In this document: positions 44,646 through 53,376 of the stretch, piece by piece
How the letters are laid out: every line of letters begins with the position of its first letter
Position numbering within the stretch: position 1 is the first letter of the stretch
From: Bacteroidota bacterium
GTDB lineage: Bacteria > Bacteroidota > Bacteroidia > Bacteroidales > FEN-979
Direction: 5' to 3'
Assembly: GCA_026391835.1 (NCBI GenBank)
Contig: JAPLDF010000025.1
Location: 1-64,000 of the forward strand
DNA length: 64,000 nucleotides
The notes under the pieces: model-generated
Database searches by the model: none
Told to the model about the DNA's origin: nothing
Seen by the model: the letters and a program-made list of their open reading frames with translations, nothing else
Position numbers and translations under genes: made by a program

Positions 44646-44690
44646 TGTATGAATTATGTAAATAATTCCAATAATTGTGTAATACATACA
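44646..44690 (+). promoter_or_regulatory. Nested dyad upstream of the exporter operon
   Basis: Outer arms TGTATG (44646-44651) and CATACA (44685-44690), extended with one mismatch through ATTA/TAAT, enclose a perfect inner repeat GAATTAT-GTAA-ATAATTC (44651-44668). It lies 130 bases upstream of the exporter ATPase and is a plausible operator. The surrounding gap 44512-44819 has no gene. A long-range pair GGTGTTT (44531-44537)/AAACACC (44574-44580) follows the toxin gene, and CATTTTTG (44705-44712) is a one-mismatch -7 candidate. Confidence 0.45.
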
Positions 44691-44819
44691 GGAATAAAAG
44701 CACCCATTTTTGTAAAGTTAAGAACAGCCAGATTTTATAAGCAGATCATCCCGGTGAATTCAAAAAGCCAGGCAGGGTATTGCCGCATATAAACATTAGT
44801 TGAAAGACAAACGAAATTG

Positions 44820-45530
44820 ATGAATAGCGAAAACAGGATTGTTGCAAAGGTTGTAAATGCAGGTAAGGAATACAAGGCAGGCGATACGGTAATTACTGCA
44901 CTGAAAGCAAGTTCTGTTGAATTAAGATCAGGGGAACTTATGCTGATCCTGGGGCCTTCCGGTTCCGGAAAGACAACGTTGCTTTCACTGTTCGGTTGTG
45001 TAATTTATCCAAGTTTCGGAGAGGTATGGATAGACGGCATAAAAGTAAATGAACTTAGTGAAAAGAAACTTGCTGGCATAAGGCTTGAAAAAATTGGTTT
45101 CGTTTTTCAGAAATTTAATTTAATAGCACCGCTTACTGCTCTTGAAAATGTCATGATGCCCCTGGTACTGCAGGGTGTTGCTGATAAAGAGGCCAAAGAT
45201 AAAGCAACTGCCGCTTTGGTAAAAGTAGGCATGGGCGACCGCATGAAGAACCTGTCAAATGACCTGAGCGGCGGTCAGCAGCAACGTGTAGCCATTGCCA
45301 GGGCTTTGGTGATTAACCCCGAGATCATGTTGTGTGATGAGCCAACAGCATCGCTCGATATTGCAAGTGTCGGTATTGTGATGGAGGAATTAAAACAACT
45401 GGCCAAACAAGGCAAGGCAGTGGTAGTTGTAACACACGACACACGGCTTCAGCCATTTGCCGACAGGATAGTGTATGTGCTTGATGGCGGCCTGGTTGAT
45501 AAGCCGGCTGCAGAGGTAATAACGCAGTAA
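44820..45530 (+). CDS. ABC exporter ATPase, DevA/LolD-like
   Basis: 236 aa ATPase of the MacB/LolD/DevA group. I start it at the ATG at 44820; the track uses the TTG just before. Walker A GPSGSGKTT, Q-loop VFQKFNLI, signature LSGGQQQRVAIARAL, Walker B IMLCDEPTASLD and H-loop VVTHDTR are all intact. With the next three genes it makes a complete DevBCA-TolC-like exporter on one strand. Substrate unknown; in heterocyst-forming cyanobacteria the DevBCA system exports glycolipids. Confidence 0.93.
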   Translation: MNSENRIVAKVVNAGKEYKAGDTVITALKASSVELRSGELMLILGPSGSGKTTLLSLFGCVIYPSFGEVWIDGIKVNELSEKKLAGIRLEKIGFVFQKFNLIAPLTALENVMMPLVLQGVADKEAKDKATAALVKVGMGDRMKNLSNDLSGGQQQRVAIARALVINPEIMLCDEPTASLDIASVGIVMEELKQLAKQGKAVVVVTHDTRLQPFADRIVYVLDGGLVDKPAAEVITQ

Positions 45531-45541
45531 AAAGTTCAATT

Positions 45542-46492
45542 ATGAAAAAAGGTTTCTATGCTTTCGCACTGTTTTTGATTTTTTTTTCATGCAGCAATGC
45601 TGACAAAAAAAAGGAAGCTGCTGATGCAAAGGCAAAGCTTGAAGAATCAAACAACAGGGTGGTTGGTGTTGGTATGATCGTACCGGAAAAAGACATTATA
45701 CAATTGTCATCGCCAGTAAACGGGATCGTGAAGAAAATATTGAAAAGTGAAAATGATTCAGTAAGTGCAGGAACACCGGTACTGGAACTGGACCACCAGC
45801 TGGAAGATGCAAAAGTGAAGCAACTGGGCAGCGAAGTGGCTACGCAGGCAGCCCAGATAAATGGAGACGAGGCGAGCGTGGGTGAATATGAGGCAAAATA
45901 TGAAAATGCCGTCTCTGAACTTCAGCGGATGAAAAGATTACTGGCCAAAGGGGCTGAAACACAGCAGGCGGTAGATGATGCGAATACCAGCCTGAAGTCC
46001 TTTCAATCCAATCTGAAAAGATTGCAGGCTGGTGCTGATGTTTCAAAGAGCCGCTTAAATGAGACAAAAGCCGCATTGCATGTGGCACAGATTGAACGGG
46101 ACCAGAAAATAATTTTATCACCTGTAAATGGCAGAATATTGGAGCTGACGGTTCTCACAGGCGGTTCCGTTGATACGCAGCAATCATTTGCCCAGATCAG
46201 CCCTGAAGGGAAAACAATAGCAGTTTGCGAGATAGATGAGATGTATGCCGCAAAAGTTGCTGTCGGGCAGAAAGGTTGGATCAGGAATGTAGGTTCCCTG
46301 GATACCCTGTCAACCGGAACGGTCTATTTTACCTTTTCCTTCCTGAAAAAGAAATCATTGTTTACCGACCAGTCCGGTGAAAAAGAAGACAGGCGGGTAA
46401 GGACCATTAAAATGCTGCTGGATCAGCCGGAAAAATTGCTGTTGAATGCAAGAATTGAATGTGTTATTGATATTTCCGGTAACCATAAATAA
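45542..46492 (+). CDS. HlyD/DevB-like exporter adaptor (lipoprotein)
   Basis: 316 aa periplasmic adaptor. Its N-terminus MKKGFYAFALFLIFFSCSNADKK looks like a lipoprotein signal with Cys at about residue 17. A lipoyl half (VNGIVKKILKSENDSVSAGT), a coiled-coil hairpin (residues about 90-185, KRLLAKGAETQQAVDDANTS) and the return strand (ILSPVNGRILELTV) follow. It starts 11 bases after the ATPase and ends 7 bases before the permease. DevB-type adaptors work with a permease of the FtsX fold, as here. Confidence 0.88.
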   Translation: MKKGFYAFALFLIFFSCSNADKKKEAADAKAKLEESNNRVVGVGMIVPEKDIIQLSSPVNGIVKKILKSENDSVSAGTPVLELDHQLEDAKVKQLGSEVATQAAQINGDEASVGEYEAKYENAVSELQRMKRLLAKGAETQQAVDDANTSLKSFQSNLKRLQAGADVSKSRLNETKAALHVAQIERDQKIILSPVNGRILELTVLTGGSVDTQQSFAQISPEGKTIAVCEIDEMYAAKVAVGQKGWIRNVGSLDTLSTGTVYFTFSFLKKKSLFTDQSGEKEDRRVRTIKMLLDQPEKLLLNARIECVIDISGNHK

Positions 46493-46499
46493 TAACATC

Positions 46500-47627
46500 A
46501 TGTTAAAAATTGCATGGAAATTTATAAAGTTTGATAAGGCCAAGAGCATCGGGGTTATCGTTGGCATTCTTATAAGTACCTTTTTAATAGGCCAGCAGTT
46601 TGGTACCTTCCTGTTTCTCTCCGGCCTGATGGGTGCATTGGCGACAGATGTAAAAGCCGACATCTGGGTTGTCGACAGCAAAACAAATGATGTTAACCAG
46701 CTGGGCAGGCTGGATGTAAGAAATCTCAGGGCAGTGCAGGGAACAAAAGGCGTTAAAGAGGCCTTTCCGCTCATTATAGCAGGCGCTTCTTGCAATTATA
46801 AAAATGGTACCAGTGGTGCAATAACCCTGATTGGCGTAAATGCCAGCCACTTATTAGCTGTCCTTGATAAAGGTAAAATTACGGCCGGAAACACATCCGA
46901 TTTGCAACTGGATGGCGCGGTAAGCGGCGAATATTTTGAAAAGAAAAATTTGGGGGGCAATATTGACCTTGGAACCGAATTTGAAATCAATGGCAAAAGA
47001 GCCTTTTTTGCATTGCAGACAAAGGATTTCCGGGGTTTTGGCAGCAGCTTTTGCGTTACGACCATCGAAAGAGCCCGGTTCTACTCCAATCAATCGGTAA
47101 ATAACATCAGTGCTGTTCTGGTCAACCTGGAACCAGGCCAAAACGTTGATGAGGTTGCAGCTGATATCAATAAAAGTATTTTTGGGGTTCGTGCGTGGCC
47201 GTCTAAGAAGCTTGCCACATCATCTGTCATGAAAATACTGATGAGCAGCGGAATTGCTTTAAGTACCGGGACGCTGATCATCTTTGCGCTGATTTCAGGG
47301 TTTTTTATCATTGGACTGACCATGTATTCTTCTGCGCTTGACCGGTTGAAAGATTATGGAACGTTAAAAGCAATAGGAGCAGGAAATAAATATATAAGCC
47401 GGCTGATTCTTACACAGGCCCTGCTGTTTTCTTTGGTTGGTTTTTTGATCGGCTTATTATTGCTTGAGGTGTTCAGAAGAGGGGTTGCACAATCCGGGCT
47501 GATTTTCTCATTTTCTCCCATCATGTTACTGGCCATGTTCGCAACGATATGCCTGATATCGCTGAGCGGGGCATCATTTGCCCTGAGCAGGATACGCAGT
47601 GTTGAACCGGCAACAGTTTTCAGATGA
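46500..47627 (+). CDS. ABC exporter permease, DevC/FtsX-like
   Basis: 375 aa from MLKIAWKFIKFDKAKSIGVI (46500); the track's longer ORF overlaps the adaptor gene. It has an N-terminal transmembrane helix (VIVGILISTFLIGQQFGTFL), a large periplasmic domain (about 50-250) and three C-terminal helices (LIIFALISGFFIIGLTMYSS; LLFSLVGFLIGLLLLEVF; LAMFATICLISLSGASFAL), the usual FtsX/MacB fold. A DevC-like permease pairs with the DevA-like ATPase two genes upstream. Confidence 0.9.
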   Translation: MLKIAWKFIKFDKAKSIGVIVGILISTFLIGQQFGTFLFLSGLMGALATDVKADIWVVDSKTNDVNQLGRLDVRNLRAVQGTKGVKEAFPLIIAGASCNYKNGTSGAITLIGVNASHLLAVLDKGKITAGNTSDLQLDGAVSGEYFEKKNLGGNIDLGTEFEINGKRAFFALQTKDFRGFGSSFCVTTIERARFYSNQSVNNISAVLVNLEPGQNVDEVAADINKSIFGVRAWPSKKLATSSVMKILMSSGIALSTGTLIIFALISGFFIIGLTMYSSALDRLKDYGTLKAIGAGNKYISRLILTQALLFSLVGFLIGLLLLEVFRRGVAQSGLIFSFSPIMLLAMFATICLISLSGASFALSRIRSVEPATVFR

Positions 47628-47693
47628 TCCTGAAGAATTTGCGTGATTAACAAGGCTTCTTTTATAAGCAGAGCTTCTCAAAAACCCAAACCG

Positions 47694-49109
47694 ATGTCAG
47701 TAAATAGTTTATTTAAATGCCCGGCTAAACAAGTCATCAACAATGGCATTATTTGCTTTTTAATAAAAGGAAGCTCATTCATGGCATTAACTGTACCAAT
47801 GATATTGCCTGTTCCTGCCATAAGCCAGAACCTACTGACATTAAACCAGGCGATAAACAATGGATTTTTGAACAGGAAAAACATACAGGCCGGCAAATCC
47901 GACCAGGCGATCAGAAGACTTCAGACGGAAGCGCTGTATAAAAAATACTGGCCGCAGGTTTCGGTGGAGTATACTTATTTGTACAATCCTATTTTGCAAA
48001 CATCTATTCTGCCAATCGGCATTTTTAATTCATCTTATCCTCCCGATGCCACCATGAGCCTCCAGTTTGGGACCGCATGGTCGCAAACGGCCGGATTGAC
48101 AGTTACCCAGCCATTGTTTGATTTATCAATACGACAGGATATCAATGAAGCGAAGTTGCAGGAACGTATTGCGGCGGCCTCGCAGGCGCAATCGGAATAT
48201 GACCTGGCCTCCACAATAGCTCAAACATATATCGAAATAAGTTTGCAGGAGTCAAAAATCAAATCAGCCGTTGCCGACACCAACAGGACGTTTATCAGCT
48301 ACAAATTACTGCAGGATAAATTTGTTGAAAAACGTTTGTTAAAATCAGACCTGAATAAATCGCTGATTAACCACAACAATGCAGTACAGCAATTCACAGA
48401 TGACCTGTCAGGGTTGATAGAAGATAAAGTGTATCTGTTGTTCTTAACAGGGGAGACCGCTATTGAAAAATCAGACTTTATAACAGATACCAGCTTTTTA
48501 AAACAATACAAACTGACATCTTCTGGCATACACCCTGCTCCTGAAGCAATACCTGAATTGCAGCAACTGGAATTACAGGCACAGCTGACGGGCATACAGG
48601 CAAAATTGGAACAGGCGAAACGCCTTCCAACGCTTGGTATGAAAGGGTTCCTGGGAGCAAATCAATACACGGATAAATTTGACCCGGCGGCAGCCAATTC
48701 ATGGTTTGGCCTCAGCTATGTTGGCATCGATTTAAAGTTTCCGATCCTGTTTGGTGAGAATGTACATAAAAACATACAGGTACTCCGGCTGAATGCCATA
48801 CAATATAAACAGCAAAAGGAAGATAAATCAGCGCGGTATGCAAAGGATGCCTTTACCTCAAAATTAAAGATGGACCGTGTCCTGATGCAGTTAAAAACAC
48901 AGGAAGAAAACCTTGCACTCAGCATGGAGTCTATTGAAATAACCCGGGCCCGGGTTACGGAGGGGCAGGAATCCGCATCGACCCTGAACCTTGATGAAGC
49001 CAGCCTTCAAAGTCTTAGGGCTGAGTATGAGATGAACAAGCGACAGTTATGGATCAATTGGCTGGACTGCCTGAAGGCGTCCGGCCAGCTTAATATCCTG
49101 TGGAAATAA
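47694..49109 (+). CDS. TolC family protein of the exporter
   Basis: Outer-membrane channel completing the exporter. The start is uncertain: I use the ATG at 47694; the track start at 47643 adds 17 unlikely residues, and a start at MALTVPMILPVPAISQ (47781) gives a compact signal peptide. The mature part begins LLTLNQAINNGFLNRKNIQA and contains OEP-type coiled-coil helices (AKLQERIAAASQAQSEYDLA; LDEASLQSLRAEYEMNKRQL). The repeat is second in this window after the TolC gene at 3445-4905, and sequence similarity between the two is low. It closes the four-gene operon. Confidence 0.85.
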   Translation: MSVNSLFKCPAKQVINNGIICFLIKGSSFMALTVPMILPVPAISQNLLTLNQAINNGFLNRKNIQAGKSDQAIRRLQTEALYKKYWPQVSVEYTYLYNPILQTSILPIGIFNSSYPPDATMSLQFGTAWSQTAGLTVTQPLFDLSIRQDINEAKLQERIAAASQAQSEYDLASTIAQTYIEISLQESKIKSAVADTNRTFISYKLLQDKFVEKRLLKSDLNKSLINHNNAVQQFTDDLSGLIEDKVYLLFLTGETAIEKSDFITDTSFLKQYKLTSSGIHPAPEAIPELQQLELQAQLTGIQAKLEQAKRLPTLGMKGFLGANQYTDKFDPAAANSWFGLSYVGIDLKFPILFGENVHKNIQVLRLNAIQYKQQKEDKSARYAKDAFTSKLKMDRVLMQLKTQEENLALSMESIEITRARVTEGQESASTLNLDEASLQSLRAEYEMNKRQLWINWLDCLKASGQLNILWK

Positions 49110-49170
49110 CGCATCACGACAGCGTCGCAAAAAGGAATGCCGGCAGGAGGATCTCAGTTGCCGGAAATAA

Positions 49171-49226
49171 TTTTTTTATGGCATGGATGTCTAATTTGAA
49201 TAACTTTATGCCAAATTAGGCCGGCC
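49171..49226. repeat. 56-bp dispersed direct repeat, copy 2
   Basis: Same orientation as 43080-43134. Here the inverted arms are perfect, CTAATTTG (49191-49198) and CAAATTAG (49212-49219), and are followed by the palindrome GGCCGGCC. It lies 125 bases upstream of a T9SS beta-helix protein, as copy 1 lies upstream of a secreted-protein gene. The 241-base gap holds nothing else I can name. Confidence 0.8.
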
Positions 49227-49350
49227 GTAGTAAAGAAACTCAGCCCCTGCAGCATAGTAGAGGGAATGCCATACGATCCCGTGACCACCGTAAGGGTTTT
49301 GGCTGCAACGTCAGCAGCAGGGAAACAGCAATCATAAACCATAAAAACGA

Positions 49351-51015
49351 ATGAATATGAAAAAAACAATTCTTTTTCTGAGTTTAATAATTCTGTTCGG
49401 CTTCCGGGGATTCCCTCAGACCCATATCAGCGGCAATATTTCAGGCAATGCTACCTGGAATACAACTGGTGCGCCTTATATTATTGACGGGAACACGCTG
49501 ATTCAAACCGGGGTAAAAGTAACAATCGAGGCAGGGGTAACCGTCAAATTTTCCGGCAATACAACATTGCTTATCAACGGAGAGCTGGATGCCCTCGGAG
49601 ATTCCCTGAATCATATCCTCATTACTTCCAATTCTGCCAATCCGAATGCAGGCGACTGGAACAACATTCATTTTAGCTCCACTTCTGTTCCCGCATCGTA
49701 TGATCCTTCCGGAAATTATACAAGCGGGTCCATCATGAAATTTTGTGATATTTTATACGGTGGACAATCGAATCTGGGAATCCTGGAAATAGATAATGCC
49801 GCACCCCACATCGCAAACGACTCAATCATGTATAGCAGTTCTGCCGGGATATACCTGAAAAAAGGCTATTCGAAAATTGAAAATTGCTATGTTTCGGAAA
49901 ATTCCGGGGCAGGCATCTATTCTTCACATGATGGTGTATACAACGACCTTCATATTTCTGATAATTCCATTTTTGATAATGGTGAAGGTGGAATATATGT
50001 TGATGAAATGTGGCAAAACAAGATCTATATTACCAGCAATAAGATCTCAGGAAACCTGGGCGGCGGAATTTATATAAACGCCAGCGGGGGAAGCGGCTCC
50101 GGGACAATTCATATCGTTAAAAATACAATTGATAACAATACTGCGGATCAGGGAGCCGGGATCTCCATATCCAGTGGATTTAACATAGACATTTCCTGCA
50201 ACATCATTGAGCAAAACACTTCCAGCAATGCAGGAAGTGCCATGTATATTGCATCCGGAAACAACCAGTATACGAATGCCATAACCGGCAATTACATTAT
50301 CAACAACACCTCTTCCTTCGGCGATGTAATCTATTTATATTTTATTACCTATTATAATATTTCGATGGATATAAAAAACAATATGATTTACAACAATATA
50401 GCACCCCCGCTTAAATCTGTATTCTATATCGCAGGAAGCAGTTACCCGATCCTTTTTAATATCAGCAACAATACCATTAAGTGGAATACAGGATTTTCTG
50501 CGTTTAACCTGGTTAAATTCAGGGGCAGCATCCATCAGAACAATATTTCTAACAACACAACCTATGAGATTTATAACCAGAACAGTTCCGGCACAGCTGA
50601 TATTGATGCGACCGGGAACTACTGGTATGGATCTCCGGATATCGATGCGAAGGTGTATGATTTTTTTGACAACGGGAATATTTCTGTTGTGAATTATCAG
50701 CCGGTTTTAACCGATTCGGCAATTGTAACCAGCTGTATACCTCCTGTAATTACGGGTGCTGAAACAATCCCGTCAAAAAACACATGTTTCCAGGTTTACC
50801 CGGTTCCTGTCAGGGATGTTCTCATCGTTGAAACATTGCCTGAATATATCGGAAGCAAAGTGATCCTGTGTAATTTAACCGGGCAGGAACTGATCCGGCT
50901 TCAATTGAGGGAATTGAAAACCGGCATTGATACCAGGACCCTGCCAAAGGGAATCTATTTTGTAAAACTTGTAAACGACAGGAAAATTGAAGTCAAAAAG
51001 ATAATAAAGGAATAG
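49351..51015 (+). CDS. T9SS-secreted right-handed beta-helix protein
   Basis: 554 aa secreted protein. Signal peptide MNMKKTILFLSLIILFGFRGFPQ (a second ATG lies two codons in). Then a start typical of these proteins (SGNISGNATWNTTGAPYIID, TVKFSGNTTLLINGELDALG) and beta-helix repeats with Asn-rich turns (about 90-430; SGNLGGGIYINASGGSGSG, IISNNTIxxNT patterns). The C-terminal type A T9SS sorting domain (about 480-554) has KNTCFQVYPVPVRDVLIVE, TLPKGIYFVKL and ends VKKIIKE. Beta-helix folds often bind or cleave polysaccharides, but no catalytic residues are evident. Confidence 0.88.
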   Translation: MNMKKTILFLSLIILFGFRGFPQTHISGNISGNATWNTTGAPYIIDGNTLIQTGVKVTIEAGVTVKFSGNTTLLINGELDALGDSLNHILITSNSANPNAGDWNNIHFSSTSVPASYDPSGNYTSGSIMKFCDILYGGQSNLGILEIDNAAPHIANDSIMYSSSAGIYLKKGYSKIENCYVSENSGAGIYSSHDGVYNDLHISDNSIFDNGEGGIYVDEMWQNKIYITSNKISGNLGGGIYINASGGSGSGTIHIVKNTIDNNTADQGAGISISSGFNIDISCNIIEQNTSSNAGSAMYIASGNNQYTNAITGNYIINNTSSFGDVIYLYFITYYNISMDIKNNMIYNNIAPPLKSVFYIAGSSYPILFNISNNTIKWNTGFSAFNLVKFRGSIHQNNISNNTTYEIYNQNSSGTADIDATGNYWYGSPDIDAKVYDFFDNGNISVVNYQPVLTDSAIVTSCIPPVITGAETIPSKNTCFQVYPVPVRDVLIVETLPEYIGSKVILCNLTGQELIRLQLRELKTGIDTRTLPKGIYFVKLVNDRKIEVKKIIKE

Positions 51016-51096
51016 CGCCCGGGCATTGGTTGTTATTCTGAAACGCCGGGATGCAAATTATCAAAGCGTGATGCCACAATGTCAGAAACAAGAAAC

Positions 51097-51126
51097 TTGA
51101 CTTTTTAAAAAATATACTTATCTTTG
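51097..51126 (+). promoter_or_regulatory. Promoter of the HigBA pair
   Basis: TTG (51097-51099), 19 bases, TATCTTTG (51119-51126): a full match to the Bacteroidota promoter consensus. Downstream, GTATC occurs twice (GTATCGTACAACGTATC, about 51133-51149) up to the start codon and could be the HigA binding site. Confidence 0.7.
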
Positions 51127-51150
51127 GCGTTAGTATCGTACAACGTATCT

Positions 51151-51432
51151 ATGATCAAATCATTTAACTCAAAGGAAACTGAAAAAATCTGGAAAGGATC
51201 AAGGTCCACAAAGTTGCCAAATGAGTTACAGGATATTGCCCGGCGCAAATTGAGAATGTTGAACAACTCTGCTGATTTAAAAGATCTTACAATACCTCCA
51301 TCGAACAGACTTGAGAAATTGCATGGAACCCATAAAGAATTTCACAGTATAAGAATAAATGATCAATGGAGAATTCTCTTCAAATGGATAAATGGGCATG
51401 CTTTTAATGTTGAAATTGTTGATTATCATTAA
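51151..51432 (+). CDS. higB: HigB-type toxin (RelE superfamily)
   Basis: 93 aa from MIKSFNSKETEKIWKGSRS at 51151; the track's start upstream includes promoter DNA. Matches HigB ribonuclease toxins that cut mRNA on the ribosome: KLPNELQDIARRKLRMLNNS, LEKLHGTHKEFHSIRINDQW and RILFKWINGHAFNVEIVDYH. Toxin before antitoxin is the normal higBA order. Confidence 0.92.
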   Translation: MIKSFNSKETEKIWKGSRSTKLPNELQDIARRKLRMLNNSADLKDLTIPPSNRLEKLHGTHKEFHSIRINDQWRILFKWINGHAFNVEIVDYH

Positions 51433-51443
51433 ATTAAATAACC

Positions 51444-51743
51444 ATGGATAAGCTTGGAAACATACACCCTGGAGAAGTTTTACAAGAAGAGTTTCTTGTT
51501 CCTATGGGAATCACTGCATACAGATTATCACTGGATATTGATATTCCTCAAACAAGAATTAGTGAGATAATAAAGGGTAACAGACGAATTACAGCCGATA
51601 CCGCAATACGGCTAAGTAATTATTTTGGCAATTCAGCTAAATTTTGGTTAGGTCTTCAAAATGATTTCGATGTTGAAGAGGAAATGAAAAAAAGGGGGAA
51701 GGAATTCAAGGCAATAAAAAAGCACAAGATCAATACGGCTTAA
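51444..51743 (+). CDS. higA: HigA-type antitoxin
   Basis: 99 aa HTH (XRE-like) antitoxin. It begins NIHPGEVLQEEFLVPMGITA, and the HTH is YRLSLDIDIPQTRISEIIKG followed by TADTAIRLSNYFGNSAKFWL. It starts 11 bases after higB and represses the operon while neutralising HigB. Confidence 0.93.
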   Translation: MDKLGNIHPGEVLQEEFLVPMGITAYRLSLDIDIPQTRISEIIKGNRRITADTAIRLSNYFGNSAKFWLGLQNDFDVEEEMKKRGKEFKAIKKHKINTA

Positions 51744-51786
51744 CATAGAAACAGTAAATTAAAAACCCGTGAAGACAAAAAAAGAA

Positions 51787-52113
51787 ATGAAAAGTGAATA
51801 CAAATTGATAAAGTTCAGGGCGGGGATCTACCAGATCATGAACAAATCAGATCACAGGAGTTATCTTCAGGCCTCGTCTGACCTGGACAGGGCTTTTAAC
51901 TCGGATATTTTCCAGTTAAAAGCAGGAATGCATTCCAATAAATCCTTGCAAAAAGATTGGAACAACCTGGGTTCTGAAACCTTTGAATTTAATATTTTTG
52001 ATGAACTTAAAGTGAAAGATGATGTTACCCCGGAAGAGACAAATATGGAATTGGTGGAATTGCTGAAGATGCACATTGCGGAACTGAAAAAGAACGGCCA
52101 ACTTTTATATTGA
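51787..52113 (+). CDS. GIY-YIG-like protein with degenerate catalytic motif
   Basis: 108 aa from ATG 51787 (the track uses GTG 51769). It aligns in pattern with a family of small Bacteroidota GIY-YIG proteins: GIYQIMNKSDHRSYLQASSD, then FQLKAGMHSNKSLQKDWNNL, then FEFNIFDELKVKD. The first half motif GIY is present, but the usual YIG/YIGS is replaced by YLQAS, so nuclease activity is doubtful. The end of the protein is cut shorter than typical catalytic members. Starts 43 bases after higA. Confidence 0.7.
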   Translation: MKSEYKLIKFRAGIYQIMNKSDHRSYLQASSDLDRAFNSDIFQLKAGMHSNKSLQKDWNNLGSETFEFNIFDELKVKDDVTPEETNMELVELLKMHIAELKKNGQLLY

Positions 52114-52470
52114 AGTAAAAGGGCCTGATAGTTAATGAACTTTTACCGGGAATACTTTTATTGCAGGTTTTGGGATTGACTGCCTCTTTTTTAACTGTTA
52201 TTTAAAAATGTTGTTTTTTCCCGGTGACAGTTATCTTTTGATTGATCAGAATCATACCAGTGGATTTATCTCTGATACGCAATGACCCTTCCCCGGCCCT
52301 CCATTGACAAATATCAACTCCACCTTTGAGATATTACAGCCCCTGTTTCTTAAAAGCATGTAAATCAGGCATATAATATCTGGATATATTATGTTTTATC
52401 CTATCTTCAGTTAGGTTGTTTCATATTAATTTTTAACTTTGCCGCCACATCTGTTGTTAAATGATTCACT
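52114..52470. other. Intergenic region upstream of nuoA with dyad
   Basis: 357 bases without a gene. It contains a 7-bp inverted repeat ATAATAT-CTGGAT-ATATTAT (52373-52392), about 40 bases upstream of the nuo -7 region, and otherwise nothing I recognise. Confidence 0.5.
52434..52441 (+). promoter_or_regulatory. Promoter -7 element for the nuo operon
   Basis: TAACTTTG is a perfect TAnnTTTG, 29 bases upstream of the nuoA ATG. TTG at 52416-52418 is 15 bases upstream, shorter than the usual spacing. Confidence 0.6.
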
Positions 52471-52821
52471 ATGAGTGCTGAAAGTCTTATACTTTTCTTC
52501 ATCGTCGGGGCCTTCCTGGTAGGGTTTGCCATCGTTTTTGCCCATTTTGCCGCGCCCAATTCAACCAACCCCCAAAAAGCGGAACCCTATGAGTGCGGGA
52601 TCCCTACCGAGGGACTTACCTGGCTGCAGTTCAACGTGGGGTACTATTTGTTCGCCATCATTTTCCTGGTGTTTGATGTTGAAAGCGTTTTCATTTTCCC
52701 GTGGGCTGTGGTGATGAAAGAGATGGGAATGACCGCCTTCATTGAGATCGTCATTTTCTTTTTCGTACTCGGACTGGGACTTTTGTATGCCTGGAAGAAA
52801 GGAGCCTTGAAATGGGAATAA
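52471..52821 (+). CDS. nuoA: NADH-quinone oxidoreductase subunit A
   Basis: Membrane subunit of complex I near the quinone chamber. 116 aa with three helices; the conserved loop [13 protein letters not shown] carries the Cys and the second helix has [12 protein letters not shown]. Overlaps nuoB by 10 bases. Confidence 0.96.
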   Translation: MSAESLILFFIVGAFLVGFAIVFAHFAAPNSTNPQKAEPYECGIPTEGLTWLQFNVGYYLFAIIFLVFDVESVFIFPWAVVMKEMGMTAFIEIVIFFFVLGLGLLYAWKKGALKWE

Positions 52822-53363
52822 AAAATATGAAAGAGGCGGATTTCCGCGACAATGAAACACTTGACCTGTTCAAGGAATCGGGTGGAAACATCCTGATGAC
52901 CACCATTGATGCCGTAATTGACTGGGGACGGTCCAACTCGCTCTGGCCGCTTACGTTTGCAACCAGCTGCTGTGGCATCGAAATGATGGCTACAGGCGCT
53001 TCGCGCCATGATTTTTCCCGCTTCGGGATCGAAGTTTACCGTGCCTCTCCCCGGCAGGCCGACGTGATCGTGGTCGCCGGAACCATTGTCAATAAAATGG
53101 CGCCGGTGCTCAAGCGGTTGTACGACCAGATGTCGGACCCCAAATATGTGATCGCCATGGGCGCCTGCGCTGTTTCAGGCGGTCCGTTCTTTTATAACTC
53201 ATATCACGTGGTGCGTGGTGTTGACCATGTAATCCCGGTGGACGTATATATCCCCGGCTGCCCGCCCCGCCCCGAATCGTTGTTATACGGCGTCATGCAG
53301 CTTCAGCGGAAGATCAAGCTGGAAACCATGGCACATCCCAAGATAACCCAAGATATTAAATAG
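52812..53363 (+). CDS. nuoB: NADH-quinone oxidoreductase subunit B
   Basis: Carries the terminal [4Fe-4S] cluster N2. Ligands C53, C54 (TSCCGIEMM), C119 (GACAVSGG) and C150 (IPGCPPRPE) are present. 183 aa. The start at 52812 overlaps nuoA; ATG 52827 ([12 protein letters not shown]) is a possible alternative that would leave a small gap. Confidence 0.96.
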   Translation: MGIKNMKEADFRDNETLDLFKESGGNILMTTIDAVIDWGRSNSLWPLTFATSCCGIEMMATGASRHDFSRFGIEVYRASPRQADVIVVAGTIVNKMAPVLKRLYDQMSDPKYVIAMGACAVSGGPFFYNSYHVVRGVDHVIPVDVYIPGCPPRPESLLYGVMQLQRKIKLETMAHPKITQDIK

Positions 53364-53376
53364 ATAATTTCCCACG

